From Brienomyrus brachyistius (taxonomy: Eukaryota; Chordata; Actinopteri; Osteoglossiformes; Mormyridae): a DNA stretch of 64,000 bases. Of the stretch, positions 55,341 through 64,000 are shown one piece after another. The notes beneath the pieces are model-generated. The model saw nothing but the letters and a program-made list of their open reading frames with translations, made no database searches and was not told the DNA's origin. The position numbers were made by a program, and so were the translations under genes. Numbering within the stretch: position 1 is the stretch's first letter; each line of letters opens with the position of its first letter. Where the stretch lies: positions 40,059,276 to 40,123,275 of the forward strand of contig NC_064536.1 of NCBI RefSeq assembly GCF_023856365.1, given 5' to 3'.

Positions 55341-55789
55341 GTTTACTTACTTGCTGAAACAGTTCCCATGCATAGCTGCACTTTTACAAAATCACTCTCC
55401 CACAGATTCTAATGGATGTTTTTATGTCAATCATGTGGCATCAGTCCAGCGTACTTCCATAACTGTGCAAAAGAACTTCTTCAGAAGTAGATACCATTAT
55501 TCGTCTCATAGCGGATCCACAAACCTTCCAATTTCAACGTCTAGCCCAAACTGATCTCAGATGCAAGCATCTGTACAGTCATCCGAATCCCATGGCTAAG
55601 ATTTCACCTGCAACAGTAGCCAATCGAGCAACAACAAAATTCGGCAACAGCAAAATCTGTGACGAGGGCCATATACTTGTTGACTGTTACACTTGTATCA
55701 CAACACCAGACCTGGACCAGAACCAGACATACTGCTAGCAGGTTTGTGGAAAGATAAAAGATAATCGCTACGACGCATTCTCAACTTTG

Positions 55790-55861
55790 GTGTTGGTGGT
55801 ATAGTGGCTAGCATAGCTGCCTTCCAAGCAGTTGACCCGGGTTCGATTCCCGGCCAACGCA
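55790..55861 (+). tRNA. tRNA-Gly-TCC: tRNA-Gly(TCC), unit 29
   Basis: C2T (T2-G71 wobble), otherwise canonical. The upstream T5 is broken (ATTCTCAAC). Confidence 0.9.
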
Positions 55862-56042
55862 GCCTTACTTATGACCTCCTTCTCTGTGAGTGTCTTCAGG
55901 TGCTTATAGTCCAGCTGAACAGCATGTCATCAATATCCCGCTGCATTATAGAAACTGAAAGAAGCATTACTCCATCAATCTATATATCTGCCTTCCAGAT
56001 GTGTTAGCACACTGGCAAACAGGGCTGCTTACGTCAGTGAAA

Positions 56043-56115
56043 ACCTTGTTAGTGCAGTCAGTAGCGCGTCAGTCTCATAATCTGAAGGTCGTCAGTTCGA
56101 CCCTCACACAGGGCA
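56043..56115 (+). pseudogene. Decayed tRNA-Met, class TGC, unit 29
   Basis: A1, GTGC D stem (still pairs), G18A, T stem GTCAG, C5T with A68. Confidence 0.75.
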
Positions 56116-56563
56116 GTTTATTTACTTGCTGAAACAGTTCCCATGCATAGCTGCACTTTTACAAAATCACTCTCCCACAGATTCTATTGGATGTTTTTAT
56201 GTCAATCATGTGGCATCAGCCCAGCGTACTTCCATTACTGTGCAAAGAACTTCTTCAGAAGTAGATACAATTACTCGTCTCATAGCGGATCCACAAACCT
56301 TCCAATTTCAACCTATAGCCCAAACTGATCTCAGATGCAAGCATCTGTACAGTCATCTGCATCCCATGGCTAAGATTTCACCTGCAACAGTAGCCAATCG
56401 AGCAACAACAAAATTCGGCAACAGCAAAATCTGTGACGAGGGCCATATACTTGTTGACTGTTACACTTGTATCACAACACCAGACCTGGACCAGAACCAG
56501 ACATACTGCTAGCAGGTTTGTGGAAAGATAAAAGATAATCGCTACGACGCTTTCTCAACTTCG

Positions 56564-56635
56564 GTGTTGGTGGTATAGTGGCTAGCATAGCTGCCTTCCA
56601 AGCAGTTGACCCGGGTTCGATTCCCGGCCAACGCA
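56564..56635 (+). tRNA. tRNA-Gly-TCC: tRNA-Gly(TCC), unit 30
   Basis: C2T wobble, otherwise canonical. Confidence 0.92.
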
Positions 56636-56816
56636 GCCTTACTTATGACCTTATTCTCTGTGAGTGTCTTCAGGTGCTTATAGTCCAGCTGAACAGCATG
56701 TCATCAATAACCCGCTGCATTACAGAAATTAAAAGAAGCATTTCTCCATCAATCTATATATCTGCCTTCCAGATGTGTTAGCACACTGGCAAACAGGGCT
56801 GCTTACGTCAGTGAAA

Positions 56817-56889
56817 GCCTCGTTAGCGCAGTCGGTAGCGCGTCAGTCTCATAATCTGAAGGTCGTAAGTTCGACCCTCACACAGGGCA
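56817..56889 (+). tRNA. tRNA-Met-CAT: tRNA-Met(CAT), unit 30, stem mismatches
   Basis: T stem GTAAG; C5-A68. Confidence 0.6.
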
Positions 56890-57337
56890 GTTTACTTACT
56901 TGCTGAAACAGTTCCCATGCATAGCTGCACTTTTACAAAATCACTCTCCCACAGACTCTAATAGATGTTTTTATGTCACTCATGTTGCATGAGCCCAGCG
57001 TACTTCCATAACTGTGCAAAGAACTTCTTCAGAAGTAGATACCATTACTCGTCTCATAGCGGATCCACAAACCTTCCAATTTCAACGTCTAGCCCAAACT
57101 GATCTCAGATGCAAGCATCTGTACAGTCATCCGCATCCCATGGCTAAGATTTCACCTGCAACAGTAGCCAATCGAGCAACAACAAAATTCGGCAACAGCA
57201 AAATCTGTGACGAGGGCAATATACTTGTTGACTGTTACACTTGTATCACAACACCAGACCTGGACCAGAACCAGACATACTGCTAGCAGGTTTGTGGAAA
57301 GATAAAAGATAATCGCTACGAAACTTTTTCAACTTCG

Positions 57338-57409
57338 GCGTTGGTGGTATAGTGGCTAGCATAGCTGCCTTCCAAGCAGTTGACCCGGGTTCGATTCCCG
57401 GCCAACGCA
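57338..57409 (+). tRNA. tRNA-Gly-TCC: tRNA-Gly(TCC), unit 31, canonical
   Basis: Identical to unit 4. Confidence 0.97.
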
Positions 57410-57590
57410 GCCTTACTTATGACCTCATTCTCTGTGAGTGTCTTCAGGTGCTTATAGTCCAGCTGAACAGCATGTCATCAATAACCCGCTGCATTACAGA
57501 AATTAAAAGAAGCATTTCTCCATCAATCTATATATCTGCCTTCCAGATGTGTTAGCACACTGGCAAACAGGGCTGCTTACGTCAGTGAAA

Positions 57591-57663
57591 GCCTCGTTAG
57601 CGCAGTCGGTAGCGCGTCAGTCTCATAATCTGAAGGTCGTAAGTTCGACCCTCACACAGGGCA
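57591..57663 (+). tRNA. tRNA-Met-CAT: tRNA-Met(CAT), unit 31, stem mismatches
   Basis: T stem GTAAG; C5-A68. The last Met copy with a normal G1. Confidence 0.6.
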
Positions 57664-58111
57664 GTTTACTTACTTGCTGAAACAGTTCCCATGCATAGCT
57701 GCACTTTTACAAAATCACTCTCCCACAGACTCTAATAGATGTTTTTATGTCACTCATGTTGCATGAGCCCAGCGTACTTCCATAACTGTGCAAAGAACTT
57801 CTTCAGAAGTAGATACCATTACTCGTCTCATAGCGGATCCACAAACCTTCCAATTTCAACGTCTAGCCCAAACTGATCTCAGATTCAAGCATCTGTACAG
57901 TCATCCGCATCCCATGGCTAAGATTTCACCTGCAACAGTAGCCAATCGAGCAACAACAAAATTCGGCAACAGCAAAATCTGTGACGAGGGCCATATACTT
58001 GTTGACTGTTACACTTGTATCACAACACCAGACCTGGACCAGAACCAGACATACTGCTAGCAGGTTTGTGGAAAGATAAAAGATAATCGCTACGACGCTT
58101 TCTCAACTTTG

Positions 58112-58183
58112 GTGTTGGTGGTATAGTGGCTAGCATAGCTGCCTTCCAAGCAGTTGACCCGGGTTCGATTCCCGGCCAACGCA
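58112..58183 (+). tRNA. tRNA-Gly-TCC: tRNA-Gly(TCC), unit 32
   Basis: C2T wobble, otherwise canonical. Confidence 0.92.
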
Positions 58184-58364
58184 GCCTTACTTATGACCTC
58201 CTTCTCTGTGAGTGTCTTCAGGTGCTTATAGTCCAGCTGAACAGCATGTCATCAATAACCCGCTGCATTATAGAAACTGAAAGAAGCATTACTCCATCAA
58301 TCTATATATCTGCCTTCCAGATGTGTTAGCACACTGGCAAACAGGGCTGCTTACGTCAGTGAAA

Positions 58365-58437
58365 ACCTTGTTAGTGCAGTCAGTAGCGCGTCAGTCTCAT
58401 AATCTGAAGGTCGTCAGTTCGACCCTCACACAGGGCA
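58365..58437 (+). pseudogene. Decayed tRNA-Met, class TGC, unit 32
   Basis: As unit 29. Confidence 0.75.
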
Positions 58438-58886
58438 GTTTACTTACTTGCTGAAACAGTTCCCATGCATAGCTGCACTTTTACAAAATCACTCTCCCGC
58501 AGACTCTAATAGATGTTTTTATTTCACTCATGTTGCATGAGCCCAGCGTACTTCCCTAACTGTACAAAAGAACTTCTTCAGAAGTAGATACCATTACTTG
58601 TCTCATAGCGGATCCACAGACCTTCCAATTTCAACGTCTAGCCCAAACTGATCTCAGATGCAAGCATCTGTACAGTCATCCGCATCCCATGGCTAAGATT
58701 TCACCTGCAACAGTAGCCAATCGAGCAACAACAAAATTCGGCAACAGCAAAATCTGTGACGAGGGCAATATACTTGTTGACTGTTACACTTGTATCACAA
58801 CACCAGACCTGGACCAGAACCAGACATACTGCTAGCAGGTTTGTGGAAAGATAAAAGATAATCGCTACAAAGCTTTTTCAACTTCG

Positions 58887-58958
58887 GCATTGGTGTTATA
58901 GTTGCTAGCATAGCTGCCTTCCAAGCAGTTGACCCGGGTTCGATTCCCGGCCAACGCA
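58887..58958 (+). tRNA. tRNA-Gly-TCC: tRNA-Gly(TCC), unit 33, degenerate
   Basis: G3A acceptor mismatch, GTGTTATAGTTGC in the D arm. Doubtful function. Confidence 0.55.
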
Positions 58959-59139
58959 GCCTTACTTATGACCTCCTTCTCTGTGAGTGTCTTCAGGTGC
59001 TTATAGTCCAGCTGAACAGCATGTCATCAATAACCCGCTGCATTATAGAAACTGAAAGAAGCATTACTCCATCAATCTATATATCTGCCTTCCAGATGAG
59101 TTAGCACACTGGCAAACAGGGCTGCTTATGTCAGTTAAA

Positions 59140-59212
59140 ACCTCGTTAGCGCAGTCGGTAGCACGTCAGTCTCATAATCGGAAGGTCGTGAGTTTGACCC
59201 TCACACGGGGCA
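59140..59212 (+). pseudogene. tRNA-Met(CAT) variant, unit 33
   Basis: Carries the full variant set of unit 2 (A1, AGCACGTC, ATCGG, GTTTGACC, ACGGGGC), 24 kb away. Confidence 0.75.
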
Positions 59213-59660
59213 GTTTATTTACTTGCTGAAACAGTTCCCATGCATAGCTGCACTTTTACAAAATCACTCTCCCACAGATTCTATTGGATGTTTTTATGTC
59301 AATCATGTGGCATCAGCCCAGCGTACTTCCATTACTGTGCAAAGAACTTCTTCAGAAGTAGATACCATTACTCGTCTCATAGCGGATCCACAAACCTTCC
59401 AATTTCAACCTCTAGCCCAAACTGATCTCAGATGCAAGCATCTGTACAGTCATCTGCATCCCATGGCTAAGATTTCACCTGCAACAGTAGCCAATCGAGC
59501 AACAACAAAATTCGGCAACAGCAAAATCTGTGACGAGGGCCATATACTTGTTGACTGTTACACTTGTATCACAACACCAGACCTGGACCAGAACCAGACA
59601 TACTGCTAGCAGGTTTGTGGAAAGATAAAAGATAATCGCTACGACGCTTTCTCAACTTCG

Positions 59661-59732
59661 GTGTTGGTGGTATAGTGGCTAGCATAGCTGCCTTCCAAGC
59701 AGTTGACCCGGGTTCGATTCCCGGCCAACGCA
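59661..59732 (+). tRNA. tRNA-Gly-TCC: tRNA-Gly(TCC), unit 34
   Basis: C2T wobble, otherwise canonical. Confidence 0.92.
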
Positions 59733-59913
59733 GCCTTACTTATGACCTCCTTCTCTGTGAGTGTCTTCAGGTGCTTATAGTCCAGCTGAACAGCATGTCA
59801 TCAATAACCCGCTGCATTACAGAAATTAAAAGAAGCATTTCTCCATCAATCTATATATCTGCCTTCCAGATGTGTTAGCACACTGGCAAACAGGGCTGCT
59901 TACGTCAGTGAAA

Positions 59914-59986
59914 ACCTTGTTAGTACAGTCAGTAGCGCGTCAGTCTCATAATCTGAAGGTCGTAAGTTCGACCCTCACACAGGGCA
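59914..59986 (+). pseudogene. Decayed tRNA-Met, class TAC, unit 34
   Basis: As unit 11. Confidence 0.8.
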
Positions 59987-60435
59987 GTTTACTTACTTGC
60001 TGAAACAGTTCCCATGCATAGCTGCACTTTTACAAAATCACTCTCCCACAGATTCTAATGGATGTTTTTATGTCAATCATGTGGCATCAGTCCAGCGTAC
60101 TTCCATAACTGTGCAAAAGAACTTCTTCAGAAGTAGATACCATTATTCGTCTCATAGCGGATCCACAAACCTTCCAATTTCAACGTCTAGCCCAAACTGA
60201 TCTCAGATGCAAGCATCTGTACAGTCATCCGAATTCCATGGCTAAGATTTCACCTGCAACAGTAGCCAATCGAGCAACAACAAAATTCGGCAACAGCAAA
60301 ATCTGTGACGAGGGCCATATACTTGTTGACTGTTACACTTGTATCACAACACCAGACCTGGACCAGAACCAGACATACTGCTAGCAGGTTTGTGGAAAGA
60401 TAAAAGATAATCGCTACGACGCTTTCTCAACTTTG

Positions 60436-60507
60436 GTGTTGGTGGTATAGTGGCTAGCATAGCTGCCTTCCAAGCAGTTGACCCGGGTTCGATTCCCGGC
60501 CAACGCA
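60436..60507 (+). tRNA. tRNA-Gly-TCC: tRNA-Gly(TCC), unit 35
   Basis: C2T wobble, otherwise canonical. Confidence 0.92.
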
Positions 60508-60688
60508 GCCTTACTTATGACCTCCTTCTCTGTGAGTGTCTTCAGGTGCTTATAGTCCAGCTGAACAGCATGTCATCAATATCCCGCTGCATTATAGAAA
60601 CTGAAAGAAGCATTACTCCATCAATCTATATATCTGCCTTCCAGATGTGTTAGCACACTGGCAAACAGGGCTGCTTACGTCAGTGAAA

Positions 60689-60761
60689 ACCTTGTTAGTG
60701 CAGTCAGTAGCGCGTCAGTCTCATAATCTGAAGGTCGTCAGTTCGACCCTAACACAGGGCA
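60689..60761 (+). pseudogene. Decayed tRNA-Met, class TGC, unit 35
   Basis: As unit 29 plus CTAAC for CTCAC in the T stem. Confidence 0.75.
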
Positions 60762-61209
60762 GTTTACTTACTTGCTGAAACAGTTCCCATGCATAGCTAC
60801 ACTTTTACAAAATCACTCTCCCACAGACTCTAATAGATGTTTTTATGTCACTCATGTTGCATGAGCCCAGCGTACTTCCATAACTGTGCAAAGAACTTCT
60901 TCAGAAGTAGATACCATTACTCGTCTCATAGCGGATCCACAAACCTTCCAATTTCAACGTCTAGCCCAAACTGATCTCAGATGCAAGCATCTGTACAGTC
61001 ATCCGCATCCCATGGCTAAGATTTCACCTGCAACAGTAGCCAATCGAGCAACAACAAAATTCGGCAACAGCAAAATCTGTGACGAGGGCAATATACTTGT
61101 TGACTGTTACACTTGTATCACAACACCAGACCTGGACCAGAACCAGACATACTGCTAGCAGGTTTGTGGAAAGATAAAAGATAATCGCTACGACGCTTTT
61201 TCAACTTCG

Positions 61210-61281
61210 GCGTTGGTGGTATAGTGGCTAGAATAGCTGCCTTCCAAGCAGTTGACCCGGGTTCAATTCCCGGCCAACGCA
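61210..61281 (+). tRNA. tRNA-Gly-TCC: tRNA-Gly(TCC), unit 36
   Basis: D loop TAGAATAG (C to A) and TTCAATT. Confidence 0.8.
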
Positions 61282-61462
61282 GCCTTACTTATGACCTCAT
61301 TCTCTGTGAGTGTCTTCAGGTGCTTATAGTCCAGCTGAACAGCATGTCATCAATAACCCGCTGCATTACAGAAATTAAAAGAAGCATTTCTCCATCAATC
61401 TATATATCTGCCTTCCAGATGTGTTAGCACACTGGCAAACAGGGCTGCTTACGTCAGTGAAA

Positions 61463-61535
61463 ACCTTGTTAGTACAGTCAGTAGCGCGTCAGTCTCATAA
61501 TCTGAAGGTCGTAAGTTCGACCCTCACACAGGGCA
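61463..61535 (+). pseudogene. Decayed tRNA-Met, class TAC, unit 36
   Basis: As unit 11. Confidence 0.8.
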
Positions 61536-61984
61536 GTTTACTTACTTGCTGAAACAGTTCCCATGCATAGCTGCACTTTTACAAAATCACTCTCCCACAG
61601 ATTCTAATGGATGTTTTTATGTCAATCATGTGGCATCAGTCCAGCGTACTTCCATAACTGTGCAAAAGAACTTCTTCAGAAGTAGATACCATTATTCGTC
61701 TCATAGCGGATCCACAAACCTTCCAATTTCAACGTCTAGCCCAAACTGATCTCAGATGCAAGCATCTGTACAGTCATCCGAATCCCATGGCTAAGATTTC
61801 ACCTGCAACAGTAGCCAATCGAGCAACAACAAAATTCGGCAACAGCAAAATCTGTGACGAGGGCCATATACTTGTTGACTGTTACACTTGTATCACAACA
61901 CCAGACCTGGACCAGAACCAGACATACTGCTAGCAGGTTTGTGGAAAGATAAAAGATAATCGCTACGACGCTTTCTCAACTTTG

Positions 61985-62056
61985 GTGTTGGTGGTATAGT
62001 GGCTAGCATAGCTGCCTTCCAAGCAGTTGACCCGGGTTCGATTCCCGGCCAACGCA
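61985..62056 (+). tRNA. tRNA-Gly-TCC: tRNA-Gly(TCC), unit 37
   Basis: C2T wobble, otherwise canonical. Confidence 0.92.
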
Positions 62057-62237
62057 GCCTTACTTATGACCTCCTTCTCTGTGAGTGTCTTCAGGTGCTT
62101 ATAGTCCAGCTGAACAGCATGTCATCAATATCCCGCTGCATTATAGAAACTGAAAGAAGCATTACTCCATCAATCTATATATCTGCCTTCCAGATGTGTT
62201 AGCACACTGGCAAACAGGGCTGCTTACGTCAGTGAAA

Positions 62238-62310
62238 ACCTTGTTAGTGCAGTCAGTAGCGCGTCAGTCTCATAATCTGAAGGTCGTCAGTTCGACCCTC
62301 ACACAGGGCA
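62238..62310 (+). pseudogene. Decayed tRNA-Met, class TGC, unit 37
   Basis: As unit 29. Confidence 0.75.
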
Positions 62311-62758
62311 GTTTACTTACTTGCTGAAACAGTTCCCATGCATAGCTACACTTTTACAAAATCACTCTCCCACAGACTCTAATAGATGTTTTCATGTCAC
62401 TCATGTTGCATGAGCCCAGCGTACTTCCATAACTGTGCAAAGAACTTCTTCAGAAGTAGATACCATTACTCGTCTCATAGCAGATCCACAAACCTTCCAA
62501 TTTCAACGTCTAGCCCAAACTGATCTCAGATGCAAGCATCTGTACAGTCATTCGCATCCCATGGCTAAGATTTCACCTGCAACAGTAGCCAATCGAGCAA
62601 CAACAAAATTCGGCAACAGCAAAATCTGTGACGCGGGCAATATACTTGTTGACTGTTACACTTGTATCACAACACCAGACCTGGACCAGAACCAGACATA
62701 CTGCTAGCAGGTTTGTGGAAAGATAAAAGATAATCGCTACGACGCTTTTTCAACTTCG

Positions 62759-62830
62759 GCGTTGTTGGTATAGTGGCTAGCATAGCTGCCGTCCAAGCAG
62801 TTGACCCGGGTTCAATTCCCGGCCAACGCA
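62759..62830 (+). pseudogene. tRNA-Gly(TCC) with lost U33, unit 38
   Basis: Loop CGTCCAA replaces the universally conserved T33 with G; acceptor G7T mismatch; TTCAATT. Confidence 0.7.
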
Positions 62831-63011
62831 GCCTTACTTATGACCTCATTCTCTGTGAGTGTCTTCAGGTGCTTATAGTCCAGCTGAACAGCATGTCATC
62901 AATATCCCGCTGCATTACAGAAATTAAAAGAAGCATTTCTCCATCAATCTATATATCTGCCTTCCAGATGTGTTAGCACACTGGCAAACAGGGCTGCTTA
63001 CGTCAGTGAAA

Positions 63012-63084
63012 ACCTTGTTAGTACAGTCAGTAGCGCGTCAGTCTCATAATCTGAAGGTCGTAAGTTTGACCCTCACACAGGGCA
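63012..63084 (+). pseudogene. Decayed tRNA-Met, class TAC, unit 38
   Basis: As unit 11 plus GTTTGACC in the T loop. Confidence 0.8.
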
Positions 63085-63533
63085 GTTTACTTACTTGCTG
63101 AAACAGTTCCCATGCATAGCTGCACTTTTACAAAATCACTCTCCCACAGATTCTAATGGATGTTTTTATGTCAATCATGTGGCATCAGTCCAGCGTACTT
63201 CCATAACTGTGCAAAAGAACTTCTTCAGAAGTAGATACCATTATTCGTCTCATAGCGGATCCACAAACCTTCCAATTTCAACGTCTAGCCCAAACTGATC
63301 TCAGATGCAAGCATCTGTACAGTCATCCGAATCCCATGGCTAAGATTTCACCTGCAACAGTAGCCAATCGAGCAACAACAAAATTCGGCAACAGCAAAAT
63401 CTGTGACGAGGGCCATATACTTGTTCTCTGTTACACTTGTATCACAACACCAGACCTGGACCAGAACCAGACATACTGCTAGCAGGTTTGTGGAAAGATA
63501 AAAGATAATCGCTACGACGCTTTCTCAACTTTG

Positions 63534-63605
63534 GTGTTGGTGGTATAGTGGCTAGCATAGCTGCCTTCCAAGCAGTTGACCCGGGTTCGATTCCCGGCCA
63601 ACGCA
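63534..63605 (+). tRNA. tRNA-Gly-TCC: tRNA-Gly(TCC), unit 39
   Basis: C2T wobble, otherwise canonical. The unit runs off the window end. Confidence 0.92.
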
Positions 63606-63786
63606 GCCTTACTTATGACCTCCTTCTCTGTGAGTGTCTTCAGGTGCTTATAGTCCAGCTGAACAGCATGTCATCAATATCCCACTGCATTATAGAAACT
63701 GAAAGAAGCATTACTCCATCAATCTATATATCTGCCTTCCAGATGTGTTAGCACACTGGCAAACAGGGCTGCTTACGTCAGTGAAA

Positions 63787-63859
63787 ACCTTGTTAGTGCA
63801 GTCAGTAGCGCGTCAGTCTCATAATCTGAAGGTCGTCAGTTTGACCCTCACACAGGGCA
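63787..63859 (+). pseudogene. Decayed tRNA-Met, class TGC, unit 39
   Basis: As unit 29 plus GTTTGACC. Confidence 0.75.
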
Positions 63860-64000
63860 GTTTACTTACTTGCAGAAACAGTTCCCATGCATAGCTACAC
63901 TTTTACAAAATCACTCTCCCGCAGACTCTAATAGATGTTTTTATTTCACTCATGTTGCATGAGCCCAGCGTACTTCCCTAACTGTACAAAAGAACTTCTT

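Larger units (their letters stand above)
60436..63533 (+). repeat. Two-unit higher-order repeat (1,549 bp), two full copies and a third begun
   Basis: Units 35/36, 37/38 and 39 onward alternate two unit types. One has Gly starting GTGTTGG with Met beginning ACCTTGTTAGTGC. The other has Gly starting GCGTTGG or similar with Met beginning ACCTTGTTAGTAC. Confidence 0.8.
33110..64000 (+). repeat. Tandem tRNA-Gly/tRNA-Met array, about 39 units of 775 bp
   Basis: Units repeat at 774-776 bp from a partial first unit to beyond the window end. Each has tRNA-Gly (72 bp), a 181-182-bp spacer, tRNA-Met (73 bp) and a spacer of about 448 bp. Gly starts are listed as separate features. The Gly-Met spacer contains no TTTT in the units read, except unit 2, where a transposon sits in it. 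TTTT (GCACTTTTAC) lies 42-45 bp after Met, and CTTTTTCAACTT precedes most Gly genes. The proximal units (1-7) are the most diverged from the rest. Confidence 0.97.

Noticed and set aside
35206..63298. Recurring 67-, 90- and 128-codon frames after tRNA-Met
   Set aside because: Spacer sequence. The frame length changes with single-base indels (AAAAG versus AAAG), which is not how a conserved protein behaves.
33226..63751. Recurring 67-codon open frames starting in each tRNA-Gly and resembling a conserved small protein family
   Set aside because: They start at a GTG inside the tRNA, translate tRNA and spacer, and recur only because the unit recurs. No coding constraint is needed to explain them.
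33110..64000. CRISPR array
   Set aside because: The repeat period is about 775 bp and both tRNA genes and spacers are repeated. No short direct repeats with unique spacers, and no cas genes.

Overview
The window is nuclear DNA from a vertebrate, most likely a teleost fish. It has intron-split immunoglobulin exons of the CD300/CMRF35-like and polymeric-Ig-receptor-like type, a fish-style L1 retrotransposon, L2/CR1-type LINE remnants, Tc1 and Gypsy remnants, tRNA-derived SINEs with GGAT-rich tails, and vertebrate-type nuclear tRNA genes. There are no bacterial features. The species cannot be read from the sequence.

Region 1 (1-15,100) and region 3 (27,440-32,750) are two copies of one segmental duplication. 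Each holds, on the minus strand, exons of a two-Ig-domain receptor (domain 1, domain 2, then a transmembrane/tail exon), and on the plus strand a broken signal-peptide exon and an L2-type LINE fragment. Neither receptor has a usable signal exon upstream. Both share a nonsense codon in domain 1, and each has lost a different canonical cysteine, so both look like pseudogenes. The left copy later gained a full-length L1 (8,178-13,866), a solo LTR (3,818-4,086) and a 763-bp insert inside the domain-1 exon. The right copy still shows the empty L1 and LTR sites. The right copy carries SINEs at 29,400 and 32,748 that have no counterpart in the left copy.

Region 2 (15,100-27,400) is a graveyard of elements: Gypsy gag/protease debris, CR1/L2-type RT fragments, two LTR-like elements with 5-bp target duplications, a decayed Tc1-type transposon and a GC-rich repeat. 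It also holds an unrecognised minus-strand gene-like locus at 24.0-25.5 kb.

Region 4 (about 33,110 to the window end, continuing beyond it) is the striking part: about 39 tandem units of roughly 775 bp, each with one tRNA-Gly and one tRNA-Met on the plus strand. No run of four T separates the Gly gene from the Met gene. A T4 lies about 42 bp after the Met gene, and most units have a T5 just before the Gly gene, so each unit looks like a separate two-gene Pol III cassette. The Gly genes are mostly intact. The Met genes erode along the array, and 20 of 39 belong to clearly decayed classes. Five Gly copies carry anticodon TCA, which would read UGA stops, and three carry ACC on a broken acceptor stem. 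Higher-order repeats of about 3.1 kb and 1.55 kb, and a 13.17-kb-spaced block copy, show that the array is evolving by unequal exchange and conversion.
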